Assembly: GCA_027574665.1 (NCBI GenBank)
Contig: CM050657.1
Location: forward strand, 19,889,700 to 19,953,699
DNA from: Rhynochetos jubatus
Taxonomy: Eukaryota > Chordata > Aves > Eurypygiformes > Rhynochetidae
DNA: 64,000 nucleotides
Direction: 5' to 3'
A program made the translations under genes and the position numbers. Of the stretch, positions 26,801-40,400 are shown one piece after another. Every line of letters begins with the position of its first letter. Within the stretch, counting starts at the first letter, position 1. The notes under the pieces were generated by a model that saw nothing but the letters and a program-made list of their open reading frames with translations, searched no databases and had not been told where the DNA came from.

Positions 26801-29664
26801 GGCAGTTTTCAAGAGAAGACATAATGCACGGGATGCGAAAGAGCTTTAACCCTGGCATCCTGGTGTGAATGATGGCGAGGGGTGGATCTGTGTGTGGTGG
26901 ATCTGTATTCCAGGTGATTTCAGCTGGACGTAGTATTTGCCACCTCCACCTCGTAGGGCATCAAACTTCGTTTTCTAGAGGCTGTGCAAAATTCTTTCTT
27001 CCTGAAATTGCAAAATTTGAGTCCATCCTCATTAGAAGAGCTCAAAGATCCAAACCTAATCCGTTGCATTTTGTGTTTTGCTTTACCCCCTCAGCATTTC
27101 CAGAGAGATGGTGCAGGGCTCACTCCCAGCTTTACCCCTGCAATGCTCGTGGCTGCCCCAGCCTGTTGCAGTTGAAGGCAAATGAAGGATACCCTGTCCT
27201 GTAAGGCAACAGGGGTGGGAGCCACTCTGGGAATGCTACCGCTGGAGTCAGAGTGAAAAAGGAAACCTGGCAAGGAAAGGCAGACCTGGAAAAGCAGCCT
27301 TCCTTCAGGCACTGAAGGGCATTTTGCACAGAGAGCAGGTTTCCTTCTGCTGGTTGATGTGGCCATCAGAGAAGAGCTGGGAGGTTGGAAGTCCTTGTCC
27401 TGAGAGAACAGAGAACCCAGCCAGTAGAAAGAATTTGGATAGAGAGCTAGATTAAACTGCTTGTTCCCCTCCATGGCAGTAACAGCAAAGACGGGGTCAT
27501 TCAGAAAACTTGGTTTTAAGCTTCTTCACTGTGAAGCCAGACTCAAAGTTATAGCATTTTTGTACGGCTTCCAGTAAAGTGAAGTGCAGAAAGACTACCT
27601 TGAATTAAATCTGTCCTCAGTGTATTTTAAGATCCTTGTTTCTAACTAACCTTCGATTTGAGTGGCTGCTATGGAAAGTTGTCTTGTTTGAAAGCATTGG
27701 GAGTATTAAATCCAATGTTGTCCTTAACCATGTACCTAACTACACCACTTATTTACTCCACGGCTAGAGGAGTGAGGATTGAAGTCACACTGTGCAAGAG
27801 GCAACTTAGAAACTGTTAAGAAGTTAAAGCTGTTAAAGTCTAATGGAGATGGACAGAGTAGCTTACCCCCTCAGAAGCGAGATTCACATTCCACATGATC
27901 CATGAAGATCCACCATACAGAGGCACCTTTCAAGCTTTTTTGCCAGACAGTACAACCAGGAATTTTCTTCTGAAGTTGCGAAAGAAGAGTCAGCTTCCAT
28001 TGTTTGGTATTAAACAACATGTCCAACTGTGCGTGACATAGAACTGCAATTAAAACCTGACTGCTCTGGTGACAGAGTAACATGCAGCTGAAAGTATGCC
28101 AGCCCCTGAAAGTCCAGTTTAGTTCCTGGAAAGCCAATCTAACGCTGTCACAGATACTTCCATTGTAAATGGCTCATGAAGTCCATATGTGACACCGCTC
28201 TGGCCTCGAAGTGTTCTTTTTATTGTCCTGGCATATCTTCAAAAAAGATACTTTTGTTCATGGGAAGATGAAATGGAAATAAATTTTAATGAAAAATGAG
28301 TACAGAAGTGGTTACATAGAAGGAAATTAAACCAACAGTGGTATCTCTGGCAAGTCTCCTCCACCCTTTGAATAAACTGATTATCTCTTGATTAAAAACA
28401 AACAGACAAACAAACAAAAAAGACCCCAAAACACACAAAGAATGAAGAAAGGATAGAATCCATAAAACAAAGTTATAACCCCAGCCAACACCCTTCACTC
28501 ATATGGGAAAAATGTGGATTTGGAGCAAGATTAGATGCTACCATGGAGCTTTAATGATGCCAACACTGCAGACTAGGCCAGCGGGCTACTCCGAAGCTGC
28601 TTGCAAGGGCCTTGGGTTTGCACTGACTAGTGATGTCTTTATGGCAACTCTATCTACTCCTCATTGCAGCCTGAGCTGCAGACTAAACCTAATGCCAAAA
28701 GAAACGACTCACATGAAGAGCTGTCAGCCTACAGGCCCAGATGACCACCTGAACATGGTTTTGAACTCATAAAACATTTCTAAACGAACAGAAATAAATA
28801 GAACACACTGCATTTGGAGAATGATGAGGATGCCAGGAACTGCATGTTCAGTTCCTCACCGTCCTAAGACCTGTGGCTCATCCATAAATCCTCTGAGCAG
28901 GCTCTGATAACTTTTCACTCTCTTACAGCATCATTGCACAAGTTAATGCCCAGTAGTTCCAACCTGTATCACAGAAATAAGACAACACCGTCCTATGGAC
29001 TTTGAGCACAGGGTGCTCACAGACCCACTCAGACTCACAAGAAGGGTTTGATTTCTGCTCTGGAGGGTAAATTAACCAGCTGACTTTGTGCAGAAGCAGC
29101 CATGTGTGCCCATGCAGCAATGGTGACCTGGCCACAGAGGCAGTAACCACACCAAAGGGCACTAATCAGGCTCTGATCTGTGAGGCTCTTCCTGTGGTTC
29201 CTAAAGTGTAATCTACCCAAGGGTTCAACCTTACCAAGCTTTACAATGCAAACCTCACCTGTTTGGAGACACTTGGATTAACATTGCAAACCACTTATTT
29301 TCTAGACATTGAATTTTAGTATGAAATTGCATCCCTATTGTGAAAACTACCCATTCCCTACAACAGGCGAGCAGCGTGCACTAACGCTGCTGGCACGCGT
29401 TCCTGCCAGGCTACACCCAATCATTGCACGCTGAGCTGCAGCACAGCTACAAAAGCAGGAATTAACAGAGCTGTTGTAGATCATGAGTAAGTTCAGCTGG
29501 GAACTTACCAAGAACAGAGGGCATAAAATATACCATTGTCGGAGTATTTGGAAGAGGAGGTGCCTGTACTCTGGTAGCCTTCCAGCACATTACTGCTGCC
29601 CAGGTGGTCTTTGGACTGCGGTACACTGTCACTGTTCATCTCTGCTTGGGCAAAGGGCAGATGT
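23871..29664. other. Intergenic DNA, no gene seen
   Basis: About 5.8 kb, A/T rich, with no recognisable exon or repeat family. A 20-base imperfect duplication containing GTGGATCTGT occurs at about 26883-26907. An A/C-rich simple tract lies at 28397-28440. A 93-codon frame at 25010-25291 follows an acceptor-like TTTTCTTTGCAG but matches nothing I know. Confidence 0.45.
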
Positions 29665-29765
29665 AGGGTGCTTCACGGGCATGGCATAGTGGTGGTATTA
29701 GCAGTGTTAGGTTAATGGTTGGGCTTGATGATCTTAAAGGTCTTTTCAAACCTAAAAATTCTATA
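29665..29765 (+). mobile_element. CR1 LINE 3' tail remnant
   Basis: The stretch GTGTTAGGTTAATGGTTGGG followed by CTTGATGATCTTAAAGGTCT and a TTCAAACCTAAAAATTCTAT tail is a CR1 3' terminus. It belongs to the same tail type as the remnant ending at 5998. The 5' limit is approximate. Confidence 0.75.
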
Positions 29766-30591
29766 CCATAACACCACGAGATGTGGCTGCCTGCAAGGTT
29801 TCTGTCGAGCTAAGACCTCATCCAGCTTCTACTCAGACAACACAGGACAGTAGCACTTCCCAAGGACAATGCATCTCGCCTGCCCCAGCCACACTGGCAT
29901 GAACTCCAGGGATCCCACAGAAACATCTTGGATTAGACATGACTCATGGAGTGATTCAGGTACCTAAACATAAGTGTCTAGTGACTCAGCTCTTAATTGA
30001 TTACACTGGTCATAGCCTAGCTGCTAAAGTTAATGTGAAGGTCACTTGGAATGAAATTAAACAAGCGTCTTTCTAAGGATGATTACTAACTTTGACACTT
30101 CCCTATAAATTTTCTGGTTTTGGGAAATGCAGTAACCACGTATAATACCTTTGAAAGCCTGACTCATTTATCCATACAAGCATGACAATCAGAGGCAGGG
30201 GACTAAAACAGAGTGGTTTCTTACCACTCTGAGCATTTCCCTTGTGCTTAGGCATGGCCACTTTAGCCCTGTTATCCTGCTTCTCATGCCAACAGTTTAT
30301 GTGCCTTCGTGCTTGGACTACTTGCACAAGAGCTGCCTTATTTAAATTGTTTTTGAAATCATACACAGTCTCTCATCTCCCTTAACAAGGGAAACTTCCC
30401 TACCTGGAAAGAGATGTCCATTATAAGTTAAGCAACTGCAGAGAGGAATCCCCAGGACCATTTAGTGTTATCTTGCAGCCAGCAGCATCACTGTCAACAA
30501 GTAAAACATCACACAATGGTCCTGAACATATTACAAATATTTTCTTTTTTAATCAAATCTGGACCCAACCCAACAGTGCCCCAATCCCGGG

Positions 30592-30626
30592 AGGGGGGGT
30601 GGGGCGGGCCGGGGGCGTGGGAGGGA
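30592..30626 (+). repeat. G-rich tract, G-quadruplex candidate
   Basis: At least five runs of three or more G occur in 35 bases (G7, G4, G3, G5, G3 and more) with short loops. This exceeds the usual four-run rule for an intramolecular G-quadruplex. It stands alone in otherwise A/T-rich intergenic DNA. Confidence 0.75.
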
Positions 30627-31831
30627 TGACACCCGCAAAAAAAAACAACTCTATAAACTACATTTCAGCTAGTTCTTTGCTGAGAGACAACTAATTTTAT
30701 GCTTCATCAGAAAGAACACATTTCACTCCCAAGAACAGTTTTAATCCTGTTTCTAATTCACATACATTAACACCCAGAAGTGATTAGAGTCTCACAACAT
30801 GAAGTCATCAAGTTTAAGCACTGTACATAATGCTCAGCAGTTTCAGCCCAAGGCACAACATGCCCTCAACAAATTTGTTAGCAGGGTTGCCCTTTTGAGA
30901 CTATCTGTGGGTTTTCTGTTGACAAAAATATTTTCTTTATTCCCATGGTATTTGCCTAATGTATTCCGTAGAACACCAAAAGAAGGAGGACAATAAAGAA
31001 GCTGCCTTCATAACATTTCACATGCAACTTACAGTTTGTATGAGGCCCTCTTGAGCCTTTTTGACTCATCTGAACTAATTTACTTTGGGTCAAATCCAGA
31101 AGTCTTCATGGAGGAAAAGATTCATTGCCTCCAAACGACCGAATCATGAAAGAATCCTCAGTTCCCAGTAAGCAAGCCATCAATTCAATCAGGCTACCTC
31201 TCTGCTAATAAATTGAGTATGCTTGGGACAATTGCCTCTGCTATTAGCCAGCTGGCACAGGAGGACCCATGTCCATAATGCTTAATTCTCTCAACCTGCA
31301 AAACATAAAGCTTTCGTGCAAATTGCCTACAGGAAGGCTTGACCCATACTGATTTCTGTACCATGCCCAGGCAGCGCTGCCCAGCACAGGACAAAAGCAT
31401 GCTGTAACATCTGAATGGTGTAGAGGACTGACCTCCTGCACCAGGAAACATGAAATCCTTGAACATGAGCACAAGTGCAGCCTCAAAGTCCAGCTTGGGT
31501 TAACACTTGTTGTTAAATTTGCCTGGTCCTTAATCAGGGAAACTATCATTGAACCCAAACACAAAAAGTGAGCCAAGGCTTCTGAGTTTAACCCAAAGAG
31601 TGTAACATTTCGCTAATCTTGGAAGCTTGAACTTGCAAAGTTTTCCAGTCATAATACCTTCTTGATACTGTTGATAGAAGAATAACATGGTGGATTGTAC
31701 AATAATCAACCAGGTTTTCCTATTTCTTCACTTAATTCCTCATGGATAAGAGTGAGAGGAAGCATGAACACGCTGGGATAAATTGACACTGACTATTGAC
31801 AAAACATTGTTGTAAAATAATCCAGCTGATT

Positions 31832-31857
31832 CAATATGTTCAGTATTGAACATATTG
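31832..31857. repeat. Perfect 11-base hairpin
   Basis: CAATATGTTCA (31832-31842), loop GTAT, then the exact reverse complement TGAACATATTG (31847-31857). No terminator-like or protein-binding role can be assigned. Confidence 0.75.
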
Positions 31858-34072
31858 CTGCCCTGAGCAGCCACAGCGAGGGAGATCTGGGCTTTGGCTG
31901 CCTTGGCACTGCACAGAAACCGTGGCACGATGCCTTGCTCTGTTTGCCTCCTCCTCAGTCACAGCTCGTGTAAGGAATGACTAATGCCACATTCAATTTC
32001 TTTAATATGGCTTTGCATTTTTTTATACTGCAATGGAGATTCATATTTCAGCATGAACAGGGAGAACCTGTACCAAAGAGATGAGAAGGACAGCCAAAGC
32101 TAGAGGGACTCTTGGGCTCACCACCAGTCAGCTTCTTGCTGGTGGCTCAGAAGTCATTCTCTTTGAAGGACACCACAGCCCTGTTCAAGAGAGGACTTTT
32201 ACTGTAAGCCAATTATTTCAAAGTATTCACCGCTTGCTCCAGCATCTGCTCCCTTCAGAGGACTCACACCACCACCAAGGGCAATGGGAAACATGGACCC
32301 AGAGCTGTGCTTTGCAACGTAGCCTCTATTTAACACCTTTCCTCTGGTTCTCATCTTACCCCTCTAGTCCATCACTTTTCCAGGCTAAGCACTATGTTAA
32401 AGGATGTCTCAAAACTTCTGAAGATGGCTTTTCTTCTCTATTGTCCAAAGTACAAAAAAACCCAATAAGTAACTTCTATTGTCCTTGTGATACAGGTAGT
32501 GTTGTACCATCAGCATTTCAGATTTGGGGAAAGAGACAGAGAGCACTACATACCTGAGGAAAGGCTATTAAATTGAATGGAGCAATGGAAAAAAAACCAT
32601 CCTGTAGCCCACAGTGTGTATTTCTAGAGTTTAGGATAACATGAAAGTGAAACCACTTGATCAAATAAAAATTTCCAGGCCACTGTAGCATCAACACTTC
32701 CCCAGCCACCTCCAATCCATCACCTAAACCTCAGGACAACAAACCCATCGTGTTATTCTCTTCTGATCACTTTCCATTTCTTGTCCCTGTAGGTCCATGC
32801 CATAGTCTGGCTGACGTAGCCTTTGCCAAAGCCTGCAGGAAGGTCACAGTAATCAGATAAACATGGCAGATAAACCCTGCTACAGTCAGTAGGAATTGCA
32901 GTGCTTTATTTGTCAGGGGGTTTGTTCTCTGGAGAGCTGGCCGTCACTGGGGCCTGCCTGCAGAAAAGCTTTAGGAAACCATCACCCACCAGGTGACATG
33001 GACATAGTCTTTACACTCAAAGCAATCCTTGGAAAAAAAAAAAGACCACCCCACCCTCCTGCCTGAAACCTGTGGTTACATACAAGACCAGCTCCAGTGA
33101 CACCCAGCAAGGTCCCTCTACTTGCATGAAGTGACTCTCAGCACAGCTTTGACAGACTAAGGGATTCATTGAGCACAGAACTGAACAGAGATGGGAAGTG
33201 AAGCAATTGCATTACACAAGAAAGACAGAAATTTCTTAATTTTTTTAGTGCACTCAAAAAAAGTAACTGCAAGGAGATGCTGTGGATGAGTGATGGGTTA
33301 GCAGCATAGCAATATCTCCAGAAGAAATTCTGTACCATTTTCTTTTGCTCTGGAGCACCGTGATGAACGAGCTCATCATTCCCATCTTCCCACTATTAAA
33401 CAGAGCTGACTCTGACCGAGCTGGATTTGGCTTGTTCCCTATTTGCCTTGACCTTTCAGGAAGGAACAGTGTAAATCCCTACGAGGTTTCACAGCAGACT
33501 GTGCAATCAGACTCAGAGCCGCCCAAACACCCTAGGTCAGCACAGCCCAAGGAGATGGCCATCACTGCAGAGCCACCCGAAGTCACTGTCCATACCTCTG
33601 CGAGCAAGGTGGGGTCCCATCCACACCAGGCTCCAGGTTCATAGTCAGGAACTGCTGTTCTGCCTGCGAGACCGGAGGCCAGTGGTCTCATTCTGATAGA
33701 GAAACGTTCCGTTGAAAAAACACAACTGGCAAAAATCACAGAGGAAGGTGAACGTTAAAGGTCCAGGCGAGACAAAGCAACATGAGGTTGTTACTCCATA
33801 ACATAAAACTTGAAAATGGGACAAGCACATCCCAGTGCTCTGCTATTCACAGTGCAAATAGTTTCTGCAAGAGGAACAGCATATTTTTCAGCCAAAAGAA
33901 AAGCAGAGACTAATAAAATTCAGTGTTCTTCAGCAATATAAGGCTAATGCCTCCCGCTCCAACTTAATTTCAATTGTTGGAAAACAAATGTGAAACCCTT
34001 AACGTGTAACTTGCTTTTCTTGTAAATGTTTTAAAGACCAGAGGTCTCAGTACATGGGTATCACCCCACAGG

Positions 34073-34101
34073 CATCACCGAGTTCATCTCGGTGATGAAC
34101 T
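34073..34101. repeat. Two overlapping, mutually exclusive perfect hairpins
   Basis: CATCACCGAG (34073-34082) pairs with CTCGGTGATG (34088-34097). AGTTCATC (34081-34088) pairs with GATGAACT (34094-34101). The two stems share bases, so only one can form at a time in a single strand. Confidence 0.75.
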
Positions 34102-34482
34102 TGTAAGTAATGGCATAAAAGGTTAGTCGTGAAGCGGGCAATTATTAAGATGATGGAGCAGACCTGCTTGGCTGAAGTTCACTCTATCTGGACCACATGC
34201 CTTCCATGGACCAGCATCCCAGGGGTAAGTGAGCCATTAAAAACATGCATCCAGATCTGGGTCACAATTTTGCATACCCAAAACCTTTGGGAGATTTCAC
34301 ACCTTTTTAGGGTATATCTCACGTGCACTGTTCAGACCTACTCTCCCCTTAGCTCATCCATTGGGTGCTCAGGTGGAAGTTCAGGGACAGCACTCAGTAA
34401 ACATTAATAAAAGAAACTGCATTATTCTGGAAATGCTGAAGTTGGGAGGAGAAGGAAAACCAAACCAACACTCTTCCCCCTG

Positions 34483-34496
34483 CCCCCCCCCCCCCC
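34483..34496. repeat. C(14) homopolymer run
   Basis: Fourteen consecutive C. The exact length may be unreliable in the assembly, and it is likely to be polymorphic. Confidence 0.9.
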
Positions 34497-37400
34497 AAAG
34501 CAATTTACCACTGACTGGCCATGTTTCATTTTTCTTAATTTTACAAATTTCTCCTTGCCATTAAGTGTTACTTGTTCTGCCTAAAACTGACTTCTCTTTG
34601 CCAGCTCTTCCCTGTAATCTGTGACCTCCTTACTCCTAGGGAAACAAAGTCACCACGGATAAAAGCGCTGCAGATTTACCAGGTAATTGAAATCATCAAG
34701 AAAATACTGTTATACACTAGACTTTGCCTTCAAAGCATTAAAGACATGCATATTTACAGCATAAAAAAAAATTACATCTTGGACTAGATGTGGCTTTTAA
34801 AAAATACAAATCCACCCTCGCTCACGATGGTGCTGGGCTGGCACTGAGGAGGCTCTGACCTGGCCGTAATGATGCAGTTTTTCCTCCTACAGTTACAAAC
34901 AGACCACAGCTCCCTCCTAGGAATATTTCCTCTATACAAAAGAAAAAAAAGTGGGGGGGGATAAGAAGAGTTGCTGAACCTCTTTGCGGTTCCTGAGCAC
35001 CAACAAAAGCGCAGACTTGAGCCATTTCTTCAGTTGGATTTGAGGATGGCAATATCTACCCCCTAAGAAAAAGTCGTTGAGCTGTATCCCTTCCCGTAGC
35101 GCATTTCGTGCCGACCACAAAAAGGAACATTTGCTTACAAAGCAATTGTTTTCAAGCCAACTCCCGACTTCTTAATTTACTGAATATTTGTTCCCCTTGA
35201 CTGAAATTTCAGCAGTCTTTCCCTGCCAGAGCTAATATTTTAAATCGTGTATTTTAACATCATTTGCATAACTTCTTCAAAACATGTTATCACTATCCAT
35301 GTCCTCCTATTTTACATCCTGCCTAATCCCAAGGTCAGGGAACTCAATAGGAGGCCCTTGATTTTTCTGGGCTTTGGACAAGAATTTACAGACCCAACAA
35401 GGGGCGTCTGCCAGCGATGTGCTGCATTTGCCATGGGCTCTCGCCCCTCTCCTGCGTACACTGAACACTTGACAGCAGGACCACTCTTGGTTTGTTTTTA
35501 TTCACCCCGTGCCACGTATTTTAAACTTTTATCCTTGCTCAAAAAGCCAACAATTACTCTCGCAACATTCTTTTGTAAGGTCTTTTGCAGCTACAACAAA
35601 GTCTTCTGTCAAAACCTGAGTAACAAGCTAAAATTAGGCTTTTCCAAAACATTATTTTCCATAGGAATAAAGATGTTATGGGAAAGATGTCTACAAGCAT
35701 AACTGCCTTTCCGCTCAAAAAGCTGCAGGAAGGTAAGACTATGTGAGCAGGAGTCACTCACCTACGAGCCAGAAAACCAGAGACACATCAGGAGGGATCC
35801 TGACACTTATCAAGATGTCAAATTAACTGATTGTGGTTTTATGAGGTGCCCATTTGCAATCTGTTCTACAAATAACACAGTTCTAAGGATCTACAGGCAG
35901 ATGGTTGACAAGAGTAGTCACCACCAGTGGCAGGTATGCATGAAGCTATTTTGTGTACCACGTTATGCAATGGTCATAGAGACCTGTTGTGTATATATAC
36001 TGCTATTATTCAACAGTTCTGCTCTGCCCATCTGCTCCCTCCATGTGAGGGTCTCTCTGTTTTCAGATCAGGATGGGAACAGAACTGAGACTGTTTCCCC
36101 ATCAGCAACCAAACAGCCCAAGTGACAATCAGACACAAAGCTGATGGCGCTTCTGTCTGAGTATATTAGCACACAAAAACAGCTTTTCATTGGTGATAGT
36201 TTTTGGACAGCCCAGGCAGCAGCTGCCTTCTGAGCCACATCCCATCTCCCGTACAGGAAGGTGCTTGAGCCCAGCCCAAAGGAAAGGACACCACGCCCTT
36301 TTGCTCATAGGGTCTCTAACCTGTCAGCAAGGATTTCTCCTGGAGATGATTACTGACTCAGAGTTGTATGTTCTGTGAGATGCAGCAATCTGACATGATT
36401 TAGAGGATGTGAAGGAGACTACAGCACCCAGCTGAAAGAGCAAGGAAAATTAAGGTGCAAGTGGACTAAACACACGGAACAAACTGGAATCCTACAGCAA
36501 CATCAGGAACAAAAACATATAAAAATAGAAATCCTCCTTATGCTCTCAGCAAAGCAACCGCAGGACCCTTGTGTTGTTATTTAGTTTTCCCCACATTTCT
36601 GACTGCCATCCTCATCTTTAACACTTATAAAGAAAGTAAGTTTTATAGATAGCATTTTTGTTCCACTAAAGCAAGACATTAAGAATGGAAAAATACAGAA
36701 GAGGAGACTTGCTGCAAGCCCTCACAGGCTCACGCCTACCGTGCTGCTGGACAAGGAGAACTCTGCACACTGCCAGGATGGCACTGGTCTGTGGCTGCAC
36801 ACAGGGAGGTTTCCTCTGCTGCTTCCCCAGGACCTGGTTATCCCTGGAACACCCCTCCTGGGGCAGTACCTACAGCTGGGTGAAGCACCACCTTCTGATA
36901 GAGTAAGGCACAACCCAGCCAGCACCGAAGCAGCCAGCCACCAAGGGTAATCAGGCCATTGCTTCCATGTGTCTCCTATTTAAGCACTGATGAGGTCAAA
37001 TCCTGTTTCACTGGCTGCATTTGAAAAAAATCACAGGTCAGAGCTGTTGGGCTGCAGGCTGTGTGCTTGACATGCAGTCTGTTTGCTTTTCCCCAACGCT
37101 GCCTGGAAATACCCCCATGCCCTCACTGCAGAAATACAACAGGGGGTTTGTTACCAGGGAACTGTTTTTCCCAGACCTTTAAACTGAGCAGAAAGATTTT
37201 TTTTTTTCCTCTCCATCACAATCAACTTGATGATAATTCGCACCTCTCAGATCAGCTGCCCCAGACTGATGGTGTTTACCCAGCACAACCTGTGGGTGGG
37301 TGGAATTGCTGTGGACCCTCCACGGGTGTGAATCAGCCCAGCTGAGCTGACTTGCCAGGTCGTCGGCTGATTCCTGCCAGCTGAGCCTCTGCCTTCGCCT

Positions 37401-40400
37401 CCTGTGACTCATCCTCCTCTGAAGAGCCCCCAAACTGCAGGCTGAGTCACATCTGCTTTGAAGGTGGGAGTGGGGTAGCTTTCATGTCACCCCCTCCCTG
37501 CTTCGGGAGGGAGTGTCAGGGAGGAGGTTGTCTCTGCAGCAGTGAACCTCGAGTCAGAGCTCTAAAAATAATAGCAGGAGGAACAAGAAAGGCCTCTGAG
37601 AACAAGACCCTTCTTTCAGCCACCTCCTGTAATAGCACTTCAGACTGCTTCTGCAGGGGCAAGGAGGGGCGGTGGACGTGTGATGCAGGGGATGACCGAG
37701 TTCCTGAGGACTGTAATTACGCAGGATTAAAATGCACAGCTCTGCGGTTACGTTTTGACAGAAAATTACAACCTCAACAGGGGAAAACGTCGGGCAACGG
37801 GACAAATAAAGCAGAGCAAGCAGGGCAAATTCAGCTTTAATTTAAGCACATATGGCTCTGCTGCTGGATTTGGCCACTTGGCACCCACTGACAGCCGTAT
37901 GTTACCCAGTGGTCCTTCCTACCAGAGGCAAATTCACAGATTCATGGTATGGCTCTGTCTCGGATATCTGCTTCAGTGTTGGGTATGCATTTCTTCCTTC
38001 CCCACAGATATCTGCTGCTTCTCCTGCAGAGAGAAGCCAGCGATGGGTCCCCTGGCTGGGTACAGTCTGCTGGGGCCATCACTTCCCTCCTGCCCTCCCC
38101 TGGACAACAGCAACCTGGGTTGCCTGTCCCCTGCTGCCTGCCTTCAAAATCATTAATTATCATAAGGAAGAACATCTCCTTTAACTGCACAATGTCAAAT
38201 GACTCTTCAATTTAAGCACTCATTTGTTTTCATCAATCCAGAACCAAGCCACTGCGCTGCTGTGTGATGAGACCGACTGGTAGTATTCCACTTGTGAATG
38301 TGCTCAGACCTGGAAATACCCAGACAATCCACCAGCAGCAGGAAATAATATCTTTTAAGTCATAGAAAACCTAGGAAAAAATGGAGGATAGACTTGGATA
38401 AGCACTACGAACAGGGAATTGGGGAGGGTCGGTTGGGGCTGTCACGGGTTATCTTTAAGGAACCCATTAGGCTGATTTCCAAGTAAGACTAAATCTTCCA
38501 TAAGGAGATTGGGTTTACTCAGATGTTGTTCAATTTATTCAGAGTAATTTAGCTTCATTTGGGGAATTGCAAATGAACTGTTACTTGCTCTGTGTCAACA
38601 AAACACTGGGGTTTCTTGCTTAGAAAAAAAAAAAGGAAAACACACATCTTGTCAAGCCAACATTCCGTGTTCACCATCCCCCTCTCCAAAGGCAAGCTGT
38701 GGAGAGCAACACAGGACGAGTCACACAGCAGCAGCAGGTGATGCTCCACAGCAACTGTATCAAGCGTAACAAACATCCAGAGTAGTGCCCATCAGGAAAA
38801 GGGAAATTACTCTGCTAAACCGCTATTTCCAGAGTGGAAAGTGGAAAAAGTCAAACACCCGGTAAACGCAGTAAGTCCTGCATCCCTTCCTGTAAGCTTC
38901 AACACCAGAAACTTCACAGAAAGCCCAGGACCCACTGGCTTTGTGGTTTGGTGTGGGCACGAGAGGATAGAAGTTGCCTGCAGGCAGGCACATCTATCAT
39001 ATGTTTACGGAACTGGTGCTGTCGGGCATCCGGCAGCTCATACTGCCCCGTCAATGGGAAAGGAAGTGGGAATTCAAGCTCACTGAAGTCTGTTCATACA
39101 CATTAGTCAGTGAGGAGGGAGTGGGGGTTAAATAACTGTTACACACTATAATATGGGCTACCCTACAGCAAAATTTCATTATGTGTAATTCCCTTTACTC
39201 CTATCTGTGCAATAAAAACACCCCAGGACATTCCATAATGCTAAAATTAGCAGCCAAGTCTCCATTCAGCTCTTGAAATAGAAATAATCCTGTATCAGCA
39301 CAATAAAGTTGTTAATAGAAGACCAATTTTAATTTTTCCTTAAAGCATAGATCTGCTGTGGGAAGCATGTTGGGTTTAATCCCTCCTGCTGCCATTGGTA
39401 CAGCTGTTCCTCCTACCTGAGCTCGGCCCTGCTGTGGGGCTGTGTCAGTGAAGGCAGCAGGTAGCAGTGATAGCCGGGCAGGTCCCCATGGTCCCCTGGG
39501 GTGACCGGCACCACCACACAGAGCAGCTTCTGGCTCAGGAACAACCAGTTGCCATTTCCATGAAGCACGGAGCAGCTTTGTCCCCAGTCCCTCAAGCTGA
39601 TCCTTCCCATCAGGAAAGATTCAGTGGCCAGCCCCAGTTATCTGGGCTGCAAAAAAGCTGTGCTGCGGCCATCAGCTCAGCACCGCGCTGTCCACCACCG
39701 CAAAGGGAATGGCAGTAAGAAACTGGGGATTAAAACCATTTTCATTAGGTCAGTGGGAAAACACTGAAGCATTAGCATTTTTTAATTGCTTGCGATGCTG
39801 TGTATGTAAAAGATGATGAATGCTAAGCAGAGGGCTTTTCCTCCTTCCCTTTGTAGTGCCACATGAGTCCTCTGCTGTTCGGGTTTGTTTGCTTGCTTTC
39901 TCATGCTCCTGTATGGTTAAAAACTACCTTCCCTTAAGCTTTGCCCATCCTGCCAAGCCTCCAGCACATACCGTGTGCCCTGAGCCTGGCTGGGGCACCT
40001 GGGGTCCTTGTCCTCAAGGGAAGACACTGAGCTGTGGCACATCTCCTTTCCCTGCTGCAAGGCACCAAGCCCACAGCCCTGGCTCGTTGTTCAATGCAGG
40101 TCATCAAAACACCGTTCAAATATTGCCAAATATTGGCCAAGTCAAACGCAATACCCGAGCAAGACAACTGTGGGTGAGGATGAGCACACTCAGTGGGTCC
40201 AGGATGTAAATGCCACCTCCAGTGCTGGGTGGTGGGGATCACTGGAGACTTACCTCCATCCCCAAGGTGCTGGAGAGGGGATGGAAAGGGGGGGCTTTCC
40301 CTTGCCCCCTCCCCTGCCTGCAACAGGGGTCATTTTCTAGCCAGGAGTTGTATACACCAAGAGAAAAGTGAGTCAAGTGCTTCAGAGCCCTCGATAATCT

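Noticed and set aside
32081-32557. 158-codon plus-strand frame
   Set aside because: No domain, no repeat of known kind and no supporting splice or promoter context were seen. I consider it a chance frame.
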